Of a DNA stretch of 29,079 nucleotides, positions 1 to 6,967 are shown piece after piece. The DNA is taken from assembly GCA_023663025.1 (NCBI GenBank), contig JAMPIC010000024.1:1-29079 (forward strand), written 5' to 3'. Made by a program: the position numbers and the translations under genes. The stretch is from Prevotella sp. Lineage in GTDB: Bacteria; Bacillota; Clostridia; Oscillospirales; Ruminococcaceae. Every line of letters begins with the position of its first letter. Position 1 is the first letter of the stretch. The notes beneath the pieces were generated by a model. That model made no database searches, was not told the origin of the DNA, and saw nothing but the letters and a program-made list of their open reading frames with translations.

Positions 1-65
1 TCAGCTGGGAGAGCATCTGCCTTACAAGCAGAGGGTCATAGGTTCGAGCCCTATTGTTCCCACCA
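1..65 (+). tRNA. tRNA-Val (anticodon UAC), 5' end cut by window start
   Basis: The anticodon stem-loop is at 16-32 with loop CTTACAA, giving anticodon TAC at 23-25, which reads GUA valine codons. A T-arm with GGTTCGAGCC follows, then the 3' half of an acceptor stem (TGTTCCC) and an encoded CCA at 63-65. About 11 bases of the 5' end lie outside the window. It is the first visible member of a four-tRNA cluster. Confidence 0.95.
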
Positions 66-88
66 AAAGGACTGCAAAGTCCTTTTTT
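66..88 (+). terminator. Terminator-like hairpin after tRNA-Val
   Basis: An 8-bp perfect stem (AAAGGACT 66-73 with AGTCCTTT 78-85) with a 4-nt loop is followed by more T. It begins right after the CCA of tRNA-Val. It may be an intrinsic terminator or only a processing or spacer hairpin, because tRNA-Asp follows 54 nt later with no clear promoter between. Confidence 0.5.
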
Positions 89-141
89 AAACTCGTTTTG
101 AACGGGACTTGCATTTGCCGAGGCACGTTTCTGACGGGAAT

Positions 142-218
142 GGCCCGATAGTTCAGTTGGTTAGAACGCCGCCCTGTCACGGCGGAGGTCGTGGGTTCGA
201 GTCCCATTCGGGTCGCCA
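142..218 (+). tRNA. tRNA-Asp (anticodon GUC)
   Basis: This is a complete cloverleaf. The acceptor GGCCCGA (142-148) pairs with TCGGGTC (208-214), with one G-T pair. The anticodon stem CCGCC/GGCGG carries loop CTGTCAC, with anticodon GTC at 176-178. Discriminator G215 and an encoded CCA (216-218) follow. Confidence 0.97.
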
Positions 219-239
219 ATTTCTTTTTTGGAGTTGGCA

Positions 240-274
240 ATCGGTTGTAGACCGATAGTCGGTCGTAAGACCGA
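240..274 (+). other. Tandem spacer hairpins between tRNA-Asp and tRNA-Phe
   Basis: Two adjacent small hairpins fill the spacer: ATCGGT/ACCGAT (240-256, 5-nt loop) and TCGGTC/GACCGA (259-274, GTAA loop). The two units resemble each other, so they could be a duplicated hairpin. No T-tract follows, so they are not terminators. A role as precursor-processing spacers is inference. Confidence 0.55.
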
Positions 275-298
275 AATAGGCAGCTGTGCAGCGAAGAC

Positions 299-374
299 GC
301 CTCTGTAGCTCAGTCGGTAGAGCAGGGGACTGAAAATCCCCGTGTCGATGGTTCGATTCCGTCCGGAGGCACCA
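299..374 (+). tRNA. tRNA-Phe (anticodon GAA)
   Basis: This is a complete cloverleaf. The acceptor GCCTCTG (299-305) pairs with CGGAGGC (364-370). Anticodon stem GGGGA/TCCCC encloses loop CTGAAAA with anticodon GAA at 332-334. Discriminator A371 and an encoded CCA (372-374) follow. Confidence 0.97.
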
Positions 375-420
375 CTTTTAAGCACGGTAACGCGGCGTTT
401 TTCACCGCCGCCGCCATTAT

Positions 421-496
421 GCGGATTTAGCTCATCTGGTAGAGCGCCACCTTGCCAAGGTGGAGGTAGCGGGTTCGAGCCCCGTAATCCGCTCCA
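421..496 (+). tRNA. tRNA-Gly (anticodon GCC)
   Basis: This is a complete cloverleaf. The acceptor GCGGATT (421-427) pairs with AATCCGC (486-492). Anticodon stem CCACC/GGTGG has loop TTGCCAA and anticodon GCC at 454-456. Discriminator T493 and an encoded CCA (494-496) follow. It is the last tRNA before a terminator. Confidence 0.97.
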
Positions 497-550
497 ATTT
501 TTCCTTTGCGGGGTATGTTTCGGACAAGTACCGCTATAACTGTTAAATTC

Positions 551-580
551 GTCGAGGCAATAGTCTCGGCGTTTTTGTTT
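551..580 (+). terminator. Intrinsic terminator of the tRNA cluster
   Basis: Stem GTCGAG (551-556) pairs with CTCGGC (565-570), with one G-T pair. A T-rich tract GTTTTTGTTT (571-580) follows. It lies about 55 nt past the last tRNA. Confidence 0.7.
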
Positions 581-621
581 GCCATGTATGTAAGCACACC
601 CTTTGTTATTACATAAAAATA

Positions 622-651
622 GGACGTTCCCAAACGGGAACGTCCATTTTT
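622..651. terminator. Bidirectional terminator between the tRNA cluster and the chemoreceptor gene
   Basis: A perfect 10-bp stem (GGACGTTCCC 622-631 with GGGAACGTCC 636-645) has an AAAC loop. A T-run follows on the plus strand (647-651) and an A-run precedes it (616-619), which gives T's on the minus strand. It is 9 nt past the stop of the minus-strand chemoreceptor gene and also backs up the tRNA terminator. Confidence 0.85.
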
Positions 652-659
652 GTTTATGA

Positions 660-2339
660 TCAGAATTCCTTGATCTTGAATTCCGCAACCATTTCCTTGA
701 GCATATTTGCCTGTCCGGAAAGCTCCTGAGAAGCAGCCGCGGACTCTTCCGCCGTAGCCGAGTTGGTCTGTACAACGCTGGAGATCTGCTCGATACCTAC
801 AGTTACCTGATTTACGGAATCCGCAGCCTGCTTGGACGCGTCGGATATCTTCATATTCAGTGCGGCAACCTCTTCGGTAGCTGCGGTTACGTGAGACATC
901 TTTTCCGCAACCTGTGATACCAAACCGTTTCCTTTATTGATAGCGGCTACAGTGTTTTCGATGAGAGCCGTTGTATTCTTTGCGGCGTCCGCGCTCTTGC
1001 CCGCAAGGTTTCTTACCTCGTCGGCAACAACTGCGAAGCCCTTGCCTGCCGCGCCCGCTCTTGCAGCCTCAACAGCCGCGTTAAGAGCAAGGATATTGGT
1101 CTGGAACGCGATATCTTCGATAGTCTTGATGATCTTCTGAGTTTCGTCGGAGGACTCCCTGATCTCGTTCATAGCGTCTACAAGCTCGTTCATTCTGTTG
1201 TTTGCTTCTTCGATCTCGTCCTTGGTGACTTCCGTCTTGTCGTTCGCTTCGTTTGCGCTTGCCGCGTTCTCGTTGATCTGCTCGGAAATAATGTGGATGG
1301 TAGCCGCCAGCTCCTCAACGGAGGAAGCCTGCTCCGTAGCGCCCTGAGAAAGTGCCTGCGCGCCGCCGGAAACCTGATCCGAACCGGAAGATACCTGATC
1401 CGCGGATTCGTTAATTCTGCCCATTACCTCGCTGAGCTTGTCGCCCAGACCGTTGAGGGAGTGAATAATATCGGAGTATGCGCCGATGTAGAACGCCTCG
1501 CTGCGGCTTCTTACCGCAAGGTTGCCCGCCGCGATCTCGCCGGTCATGAAAGTGATATCCTCAACGATATCCCTGTTGGTATTGCAGAGGGTCTGCATAT
1601 TTTTGGCAAGCATGCCGATTTCGTCCTGCGATTCGTATGTAACCTGGATTTTGAAGTTTCCGCGCGCCATATTCTTGGCAGCCTCTTCGATCTGAACAAC
1701 GCCGCCCACGATCATCTTTGTGATGTAGAGGGACAGTCCGATACCGATAACGACTGCCAAAACGGAAGCGACGACAAGAACAATTACCGTCATCGCGCAG
1801 GAATTGTCGACCTCGTCATGCTGAGCGTCGCCCTGCTCGGCGGAATAAGCAACAATCGCATCCAAATGTTCGCCGGCGCTTAAAACCGCGGACATAAGCT
1901 GGTTCTTGTAAACATCGTAAGCCTCTTCGGGGTTTCCCGAAACTGCGTATTCCGAAAAGTCGTCAAAAGCTTCTTTAATAACGTCTATCTGTCTGTAAGC
2001 GGTTTCCACATCGGACATATCGCCGAGGTAGTTGCTTCCGAGGAATTCAAGAGCCGACTGAGCGTTCGCCAAATCCTGCTCGGCTAACTGAAGCCTGTCC
2101 TGAATCATGGACGTATCGGTGTCGGCAACGGCTACGAGCATATTCCTTGCCGCCGACTGGAGCATCTCGGCGGCTTCTCCCGCCCTCTCCGTATTAAGGT
2201 AAGACTGCTCATAGAACGAGTCAACCGTGTGATTTATAGTGTTGGTAGCCAAAATCGAAATAACAGCCATTCCCACCATAAGCAGCAGTACGATGCCGAA
2301 TGAAACGACAAGCTTGGCTGATACCTTTAAGTTTTTCAT
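660..2339 (-). CDS. Methyl-accepting chemotaxis protein (transmembrane chemoreceptor)
   Basis: A 559-aa membrane chemoreceptor that would control a CheA-CheW complex. Seen: TM1 at about residues 10-31, an extracytoplasmic helical region at 35-180 (four-helix-bundle type, inferred), TM2 at 183-207, then a HAMP region (about 205-260) and a long coiled-coil signalling domain. The conserved hairpin tip is at about 408-432 (IEDIAFQTNILALNAAVEAA), followed by GKGFAVVADEVRNLA. No C-terminal CheR-docking pentapeptide is evident; the protein ends FKIKEF. The start at 2339 was chosen because GGAGGG lies 8-9 nt upstream; a TTG 15 nt further upstream has no ribosome site. It stands alone with its own promoter and terminator, and no che genes are in the window. 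The ligand cannot be told. Confidence 0.95.
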   Translation of the reverse strand: MKNLKVSAKLVVSFGIVLLLMVGMAVISILATNTINHTVDSFYEQSYLNTERAGEAAEMLQSAARNMLVAVADTDTSMIQDRLQLAEQDLANAQSALEFLGSNYLGDMSDVETAYRQIDVIKEAFDDFSEYAVSGNPEEAYDVYKNQLMSAVLSAGEHLDAIVAYSAEQGDAQHDEVDNSCAMTVIVLVVASVLAVVIGIGLSLYITKMIVGGVVQIEEAAKNMARGNFKIQVTYESQDEIGMLAKNMQTLCNTNRDIVEDITFMTGEIAAGNLAVRSRSEAFYIGAYSDIIHSLNGLGDKLSEVMGRINESADQVSSGSDQVSGGAQALSQGATEQASSVEELAATIHIISEQINENAASANEANDKTEVTKDEIEEANNRMNELVDAMNEIRESSDETQKIIKTIEDIAFQTNILALNAAVEAARAGAAGKGFAVVADEVRNLAGKSADAAKNTTALIENTVAAINKGNGLVSQVAEKMSHVTAATEEVAALNMKISDASKQAADSVNQVTVGIEQISSVVQTNSATAEESAAASQELSGQANMLKEMVAEFKIKEF

Positions 2340-2406
2340 AAAAACTCCCTCCAATTATCTTTTGCGCGGATACAAATTTCGGGCATATCCGACGCATTCT
2401 ATAATA

Positions 2407-2435
2407 ATTATAGTACGAAATGCATATTTTGTCAA
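2407..2435 (-). promoter_or_regulatory. Consensus sigma-A promoter of the chemoreceptor gene
   Basis: On the minus strand, TTGACA (2430-2435), a 17-nt spacer and TATAAT (2407-2412) match both consensus hexamers exactly. The expected start point is near 2400, giving a leader of about 60 nt with no riboswitch-like structure seen. The motility sigma factor sigma-D would not be needed here, unlike many chemoreceptor genes. Confidence 0.85.
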
Positions 2436-2531
2436 TAATAAAATCATGCATAGTGATAAAATTTAGCGGGTATAATTTTAGTCAATATGCCAAAATATCT
2501 TGCATTATCCACAATTTTGGAAAAAACTTCA

Positions 2532-3827
2532 TCATTTTGAGCCGCCGGGGACAAGCTTCTCCTTGCCGCCCATGTAGGGGCGCAGCACCTCGGGTATCTT
2601 CACCGAACCGTCGGCGCAGAGATTATTTTCCAAAAACGCGATGAGCATTCTCGGCGGCGCGGCGACGGTATTGTTGAGAGTGTGGGCGAAGTATTTCTTG
2701 CCGTCCTCGCCGTTCACGCGTATCTTCAAGCGCCTTGCCTGAGCGTCCCCGAGATTGGAGCAGCTTCCCACCTCGAAGTATTTTTTCTGACGGGGCGACC
2801 ATGCCTCCACGTCGTAGGACTTGACTTTCAAATCCGCCAAATCTCCCGAGCAGCACTCGATGGTGCGGACGGGTATATCCATTGTGCGGAACAGGTCGAC
2901 GGTGTTTCTCCACAGCTTGTGGAACCAATCCGGACTGTCCTCCGGCTTGCAGACCACGATCATTTCCTGCTTTTCAAACTGGTGTATGCGGTACACGCCC
3001 CGCTCCTCGACGCCGTGCGCTCCCTTTTCCTTGCGGAAGCAGGGGGAATAGCTTGTCAGCGTGTGGGGCAGGGTTTTCTCCTGCACGATCGTGTCGATGT
3101 ACTTGCCTATCATGGAGTGCTCGGACGTGCCTATCAGATACAGATCCTCCCCCTCAATTTTGTACATCATAGCGTCCATTTCCGCGAAGCTCATAACCCC
3201 AGTGACCACGCCGCTGCGTATCATAAACGGCGGCACGCAGTAGGTGAAGCCTCTGTCTATCATAAAGTCCCGCGCGTAGGCGATGACCGCGCTGTGCAGT
3301 CTGGCAATATCTCCCATAAGGTAGTAGAAGCCGTTGCCCGCGACTTTTCTTGCGCTGTCAAGGTCGATGCCGTTTAAGCTCTCCATAATGTCGGTGTGGT
3401 AGGGAACTTCAAACTCGGGAACGACGGGTTCGCCGAAACGCTCCAGCTCCACGTTCTCGGAATCGTCCTTACCAATTGGGACGGAGGGGTCTATCATATT
3501 GGGAATGACCATCATGTCCTTGTTAAGCTTCTCGCTCAGCTCCGTTTCTTTCGCTTCGAGGGCGGCGAGACGGTCGGCAAACTCGGTCACTCTTTTTTTG
3601 GCGGCTTCGGCTTCGTCCTTTTTGCCCTGCGCCATAAGCCCGCCTATTTCCTTGGAAGCCTTGTTGCGATTGGCTCTCAGCTCGTCCGCTTCGGTTTTTG
3701 CGGCTCTCAGCTCCGCGTCTATGGCGACGACTTCGTCCACCAGCGGGAGCTTCGCCTCCTGAAACTTCTTTTTGATATTTTCCTTTACCGCGTCCGGGTT
3801 TTCGCGGACAAATTTAATATCCAGCAT
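2532..3827 (-). CDS. serS: Seryl-tRNA synthetase
   Basis: A 431-aa class II aminoacyl-tRNA synthetase that charges tRNA-Ser in the cytoplasm. The N-terminal part (about 1-105) is the tRNA-binding coiled-coil arm, rich in Lys, Glu and Ala. The catalytic core follows, with GTSEHS (233-238), motif 2 around FRKEKGAHGVEERGVYR (264-280) and the CSGDLAD segment. Length is normal for the family. Motif 3 is unusual: after HTLN the sequence is NTVAAPPR (386-393) instead of the common bacterial GSGLAVGR, but the motif 3 arginine (393) and the ADGSVKIPEVLRPYMGG tail are kept. The start has AAAGGA upstream. The leader is too short for a T-box. Confidence 0.96.
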   Translation of the reverse strand: MLDIKFVRENPDAVKENIKKKFQEAKLPLVDEVVAIDAELRAAKTEADELRANRNKASKEIGGLMAQGKKDEAEAAKKRVTEFADRLAALEAKETELSEKLNKDMMVIPNMIDPSVPIGKDDSENVELERFGEPVVPEFEVPYHTDIMESLNGIDLDSARKVAGNGFYYLMGDIARLHSAVIAYARDFMIDRGFTYCVPPFMIRSGVVTGVMSFAEMDAMMYKIEGEDLYLIGTSEHSMIGKYIDTIVQEKTLPHTLTSYSPCFRKEKGAHGVEERGVYRIHQFEKQEMIVVCKPEDSPDWFHKLWRNTVDLFRTMDIPVRTIECCSGDLADLKVKSYDVEAWSPRQKKYFEVGSCSNLGDAQARRLKIRVNGEDGKKYFAHTLNNTVAAPPRMLIAFLENNLCADGSVKIPEVLRPYMGGKEKLVPGGSK

Positions 3828-3862
3828 ATTGCAACATCCTTTGCGTTTTAAAGTATTCTATT

Positions 3863-3891
3863 ATTATACCACGCTGCGGAAAAAAAATCAA
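3863..3891 (-). promoter_or_regulatory. Sigma-A promoter of serS
   Basis: On the minus strand, TTGATT (3886-3891), a 17-nt spacer and TATAAT (3863-3868). Transcription would start near 3856, leaving a leader of about 30 nt. That rules out a T-box riboswitch between promoter and gene. Confidence 0.8.
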
Positions 3892-3950
3892 TATTTCCGG
3901 GAAATTTTTTCTCGCGGAGATTTCGGGACAGCGGGAGCGCAAGGCGGCGA

Positions 3951-3984
3951 AAAAATACGGACAGCTCCATGCCGTCCGTATTTT
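3951..3984 (-). terminator. Intrinsic terminator of the amino acid ABC operon
   Basis: A perfect 11-bp stem (AAAATACGGAC 3952-3962 with GTCCGTATTTT 3974-3984) begins 10 nt past the stop of the ATPase gene. On the minus strand the stem runs into six T's. It separates the transporter operon from serS. Confidence 0.85.
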
Positions 3985-3994
3985 AAAGCATACG

Positions 3995-4753
3995 TCATAT
4001 AACCTTGCTGAGAAAGCTTTTCAGCCGTCCGCTTTTGGGATTGCCGAAAAATTCCCGGGGAGGATTTTCCTCCACGATACAGCCGTTGTCCATAAACATT
4101 ACGCGCGTGGCGACTTCCTTTGCGAAAGCCATTTCGTGGGTGACGACGACCATTGTCATACTGTCCTCGGCAAGCTCACGCATAACGTTCAGCACCTCGC
4201 CCACCATTTCGGGGTCAAGCGCGGACGTAGGCTCGTCGAACAGCATAACGTCCGGCTTCATGCACAGCGCCCGCACAATGGCGATACGCTGCTTCTGACC
4301 GCCCGAAAGCTGATTGGGGTACGCGTCCGCGCGGTTGGCGAGACCCACCCTTTCAAGCAGTTCGGAGGCGTTTTTCTCGGCTTCCTCCCTCGAAAGTCCC
4401 AGAAGCTTCATGGGAGCGACGGTGAGGTTTCTCATAACCGTCATATGAGGAAACAGGTTGAACTGCTGGAAAACCATGCCGATCTTCCGCCTGTGCAGGT
4501 TGATGTCCGTCTTTTTGTCGGTGATGTCCACGCCCTCGAAAAGCACTGTGCCCTCCGTAGGCTCTTCAAGCAGGTTGAGACAGCGCAGGAACGTGCTTTT
4601 GCCCGAGCCTGACGGTCCCACCACGAACACGACCTCCCCTTGGCGTATCTCCGTGGAAATACCGTTCAGCGCGTGGTTTTCCATGCCGTCGAACTTCTTT
4701 TTCAAGCCGTTCACGCTTATGAGGACGTTTCCCTTTACCGCGTCAGTGGTCAC
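3995..4753 (-). CDS. Polar amino acid ABC transporter, ATP-binding protein
   Basis: A 252-aa ATPase of the GlnQ/HisP/ArtP family that powers uptake through the neighbouring permease. Motifs in order: Walker A GPSGSGKST (46-54), Q-loop MVFQQFNLFPHMTV (93-106), signature LSGGQKQR (149-156), Walker B VMLFDEPTSALDP (169-181) and the switch histidine in VVVTHEM (H206). Length is typical. The start is a GTG at 4751-4753 that overlaps the permease stop (4743-4745), with AGGAGG about 10 nt upstream, so translation is probably coupled to the permease. It is the last gene of the binding protein-permease-ATPase operon. Substrate is undetermined. Confidence 0.95.
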   Translation of the reverse strand: MTTDAVKGNVLISVNGLKKKFDGMENHALNGISTEIRQGEVVFVVGPSGSGKSTFLRCLNLLEEPTEGTVLFEGVDITDKKTDINLHRRKIGMVFQQFNLFPHMTVMRNLTVAPMKLLGLSREEAEKNASELLERVGLANRADAYPNQLSGGQKQRIAIVRALCMKPDVMLFDEPTSALDPEMVGEVLNVMRELAEDSMTMVVVTHEMAFAKEVATRVMFMDNGCIVEENPPREFFGNPKSGRLKSFLSKVI

Positions 4754-5444
4754 TGTTCCTCAGCCTCCTTTCCAGTCTGCCCACAAGAAATTCAAGCAGC
4801 AGGACTATCGCAAGATAGATCATTGCCACCGCCAGCAGCGGCATCATTGCGTCGTATGTGCGGCTTCTTATTATGTCGCCGCCCTTGGTAAGGTCCTCCA
4901 TGGCGATGTAGCCGGAAATGGAAGTCTCTTTCAAAAGCACGATAAGCTCGTTTCCCAGCGCGGGCAGGACGTTCTTGAACGCCTGCGGCATAACGATGTA
5001 GACCATAGTCTGCACATAATTGAAGCCTAAGCTTCTTCCCGCCTCGAACTGTCCCTTGTCGATAGACATTATTCCGCTCCGTATAATTTCCGCCACATAC
5101 GCCCCGGAGTTTATGCCGAAAGCAATGACCGCCACTATCATTTTCTCGATATTCACGGAAGCGAAAATTCCGAAATAAATGATAAGGAGCTGTACCACAA
5201 CGGGCGTTCCGCGTATGACGGTAAGATACACGCGGCAGATGAAATTGGCGATTTTAAGCTTTCCCGTCTTGTCGTGGGTGGAGCGTATCACCGCTATCAG
5301 AAACCCTATAGCGATACCCAGCAGCACCGCGAAAACCGTTATCCGTACGGTAGTCCACAGTCCGCGGGTGATGTACTGCCACCTGCCGTCCTTTATAAAA
5401 TTAAGGTAGAACCTGTCCTGTAGATTATCAAACCAATCCGCCAT
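4743..5444 (-). CDS. Polar amino acid ABC transporter, permease
   Basis: A 233-aa inner-membrane permease of the HisM/GlnP type. After a short amphipathic N-terminus there are about five hydrophobic segments (for example TTVRITVFAVLLGIAIGFLI and AVAMIYLAIVLLLEFLVG). The cytoplasmic EAA loop that contacts the ATPase is visible as EAGRSLGFNYVQTMVYIVMP. GTPVVVQLLIIYF is a typical family segment. The start has GGAAAGGAAG upstream. It overlaps the ATPase by 11 nt. The 171-nt gap to the binding-protein gene is filled with a heptamer-repeat hairpin. A single permease presumably acts as a homodimer. Confidence 0.95.
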   Translation of the reverse strand: MADWFDNLQDRFYLNFIKDGRWQYITRGLWTTVRITVFAVLLGIAIGFLIAVIRSTHDKTGKLKIANFICRVYLTVIRGTPVVVQLLIIYFGIFASVNIEKMIVAVIAFGINSGAYVAEIIRSGIMSIDKGQFEAGRSLGFNYVQTMVYIVMPQAFKNVLPALGNELIVLLKETSISGYIAMEDLTKGGDIIRSRTYDAMMPLLAVAMIYLAIVLLLEFLVGRLERRLRNSDH

Positions 5445-5460
5445 TGTTTCTTCCTTTCCT

Positions 5461-5615
5461 GTTAGAAGTTAGAGGTCAGAGTATAGAGGATAGAATTTTA
5501 CACCGTAAATTCCAAGACAGCCGTTTAAAAACAATAACACCTGTAATAAAAAGGTTGCTGCATAATTTACAGAGTTAAATTTCTAACCTCTTACCTCCAA
5601 CCTCCGGTCTCTAAT
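5461..5615. repeat. Inverted pair of heptamer arrays between binding-protein and permease genes
   Basis: Left array: five tandem 7-mers (5461-5495) with consensus near GTTAGAG, as in GTTAGAA, GTTAGAG, GTCAGAG, TATAGAG and GATAGAA. Right array: five 7-mers (5581-5615) that are degenerate reverse complements (TTCTAAC, CTCTTAC, CTCCAAC, CTCCGGT, CTCTAAT). The arms can pair around an 85-nt AT-rich centre. The right array abuts the stop codon of the binding-protein gene (5616-5618), and the left array lies just before the permease ribosome site. The period is 7, so this is not coding. Confidence 0.85.
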
Positions 5616-6353
5616 TTATTCCGCTGTGATGTACTTGTCGATAATTTCCTGCAGTTTGCCCGAATCGCTGAGCTTTTTCAGGGACGCGTTTATTTCGCCG
5701 AGCAATTCCCCGTTGCCCTTGGCAACGGCGATAGCGTAGTCCTCGATCGTGTACGCTTCGTCGAGGACGGACAGTCCCTCGTTCTGGGAAACGAAAACCT
5801 TTGCGGGTTCGCGGTCGATGATAACGGCGTCAACCTTGTCCTGAATGAGAGCCTGAACAGCCTCGAAGCCCTTGTTGTATCTTTCCACGGTGGCGTTTTC
5901 GATGTCCTCGGCGAAGATGTCGCCGGTCGTGCCGAGCTGAACGCCTACGGTTTTGCCCGCAAGGTCGGCGGGAGAAGCGACAGCGGAGCCGTCCTTAACG
6001 ATAACGACCTGAGCCGCAGTGGTGTAGGGGTCGGAAAAATCAACGCTTTTAAGCCTGTCCTCGTCAACGGTCATGCCCGCCACGCCGATATCGGCTTTTC
6101 CGGACTGAACTGCCGCGATAATAGAATCGAAAGCCATGTCCTCGATGACAAGCTCCAGACCCATATCGTCGGCTATAGCCTTGGCGATCTCCGCGTCGAT
6201 GCCCACGATCTGGTCGCCCTCGCGGTACTCGTAGGGAGGGAACTCGGCATTGGTAGCCATTACCAGGGTAGTTTTCTTTTCCCCGCCGCAGCCGGACAGG
6301 GACAGAGCCATAACAGCGGCAAGCGCGCCGCAGAGAATTTTGCTTAGCTTCAT
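5616..6353 (-). CDS. Polar amino acid ABC transporter, substrate-binding lipoprotein
   Basis: A 245-aa extracellular binding protein of the bacterial solute-binding family 3. The N-terminus is a lipoprotein signal peptide with lipobox LSGC, lipid attached at Cys22. Mature features typical of the family are NAEFPPYEY (amino acid binding loop), IVGIDAEIAKAIADD, SGKADIGVAGMT and RLKSVDFSDPY, followed by the second lobe with GVQLGTTGD and VDAVIIDREPA. It captures a polar amino acid and delivers it to the permease encoded next. The start has AAAGGAGAG 7 nt upstream, and a strong promoter lies just before it. It is first in the operon. The exact ligand is not readable from sequence. Confidence 0.95.
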   Translation of the reverse strand: MKLSKILCGALAAVMALSLSGCGGEKKTTLVMATNAEFPPYEYREGDQIVGIDAEIAKAIADDMGLELVIEDMAFDSIIAAVQSGKADIGVAGMTVDEDRLKSVDFSDPYTTAAQVVIVKDGSAVASPADLAGKTVGVQLGTTGDIFAEDIENATVERYNKGFEAVQALIQDKVDAVIIDREPAKVFVSQNEGLSVLDEAYTIEDYAIAVAKGNGELLGEINASLKKLSDSGKLQEIIDKYITAE

Positions 6354-6388
6354 ATGTATCTCTCCTTTTAAAATTCACAGTAAATTAT

Positions 6389-6417
6389 ATTATACATTAT
6401 ATTTATGTTTTTTGCAA
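6389..6417 (-). promoter_or_regulatory. Sigma-A promoter of the amino acid ABC operon
   Basis: On the minus strand, TTGCAA (6412-6417), a 17-nt spacer and TATAAT (6389-6394). The leader would be about 30 nt. Its -35 lies only 15 nt from the -35 of a divergent plus-strand promoter, with a palindrome alongside. Confidence 0.8.
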
Positions 6418-6432
6418 GTACCGAATACAATT

Positions 6433-6461
6433 TTGGACAGTTTTAAATTACTGTCTATATT
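6433..6461 (+). promoter_or_regulatory. Candidate divergent promoter with 20-bp dyad (possible operator)
   Basis: Plus strand TTGGAC (6433-6438), 17 nt and TATATT (6456-6461). The inverted repeat GACAGT (6436-6441), 8 nt, ACTGTC (6450-6455) covers the spacer almost exactly. A protein bound there would block this promoter and touch the upstream edge of the divergent ABC promoter. The XRE gene downstream is the natural candidate regulator, which is inference. Confidence 0.5.
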
Positions 6462-6643
6462 TTGTATGCTTTTGCGAAATATTCATATGGTATGTATAAA
6501 TTATCGTTTACGCTTTGAGGAAAAATAAAATGTATAAGTTTTTTGAAGTCTATATATGGGCGAAAATTCTTTTTTTAAATTATTATAATTATAATTGGTT
6601 TATATATAGTCTGAGGAATAAACCCGACGGTTCGGAATTTCAG

Positions 6644-6674
6644 ACCGCCGCAGCATTTTTTCCCATGCGGCGGT
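6644..6674 (+). other. GC-rich leader hairpin upstream of the XRE regulator
   Basis: A perfect 9-bp stem (ACCGCCGCA 6644-6652 with TGCGGCGGT 6666-6674) has a 13-nt loop containing a run of T. The T's are in the loop, so it is not an intrinsic terminator. It lies about 50 nt upstream of the XRE start codon in a very AT-rich leader and could affect translation or stability. Confidence 0.5.
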
Positions 6675-6724
6675 TCAAGTATGCGCGAGAGGAGAAACGC
6701 TCTTTCGGGAGCAATGTCGTAAGT

Positions 6725-6967
6725 ATGAAAATTCAGCCTGCCGTCGCCGCAAGAATTACGGAACTGTGCGGCGAACGCGGTATAACGGTAAACGCTCTTG
6801 CGTATATATCCGGTGTGCCGCCCTCAACTATCAAGAATATCATTTACGGGGTAAGCAAAAATCCCGGTATTGCTACTATTAAAATGCTGTGCGACGGTCT
6901 TGAGATATCTTTGATTGATTTTTTCACTTCCCATGTTTTTGATGAACTCGAGCAGGAAATAGAATAA
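6725..6967 (+). CDS. Small XRE-family helix-turn-helix regulator
   Basis: An 80-aa protein that is essentially one Cro/C1-type helix-turn-helix domain. RITELCGERGITVNALAYIS forms the first helices, GVPPSTIKNIIYGV the turn and recognition helix, and NPGIATIKMLCDGLEISLIDFF the closing helices, followed by an acidic tail ending ELEQEIE. The start at 6725 fits the usual family length; its ribosome site (GGGAG, about 13 nt away) is poor. The frame stays open upstream to an ATG at 6530 with GAGG before it, but that extension is AT-rich, aromatic and unlike the family. It is transcribed divergently from the amino acid transporter operon. Regulation of that operon or of itself is inference. Confidence 0.8.
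   Translation: MKIQPAVAARITELCGERGITVNALAYISGVPPSTIKNIIYGVSKNPGIATIKMLCDGLEISLIDFFTSHVFDELEQEIE

Noticed and set aside
342..539. Short open frame across tRNA-Phe and tRNA-Gly
   Set aside because: It overlaps complete tRNA genes and has no ribosome site.
2485..2525. serS terminator (CCAAAAT/ATTTTGG arms)
   Set aside because: AT-rich 7-bp stem with a 17-nt loop and no T-tract downstream on the minus strand.
3828..3950. T-box riboswitch upstream of serS
   Set aside because: The consensus promoter leaves a leader of only about 30 nt, and no T-box sequence or specifier stem was seen.
5461..5615. Heptamer arrays considered as a CRISPR array
   Set aside because: Units are 7 nt and directly adjacent with no spacers, and no cas genes are present.
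6530..6724. N-terminal extension of the XRE protein starting at ATG 6530
   Set aside because: It has a fair ribosome site, but the encoded stretch is AT-driven, aromatic, crosses a GC hairpin and is unlike the small XRE family; kept only as an alternative.
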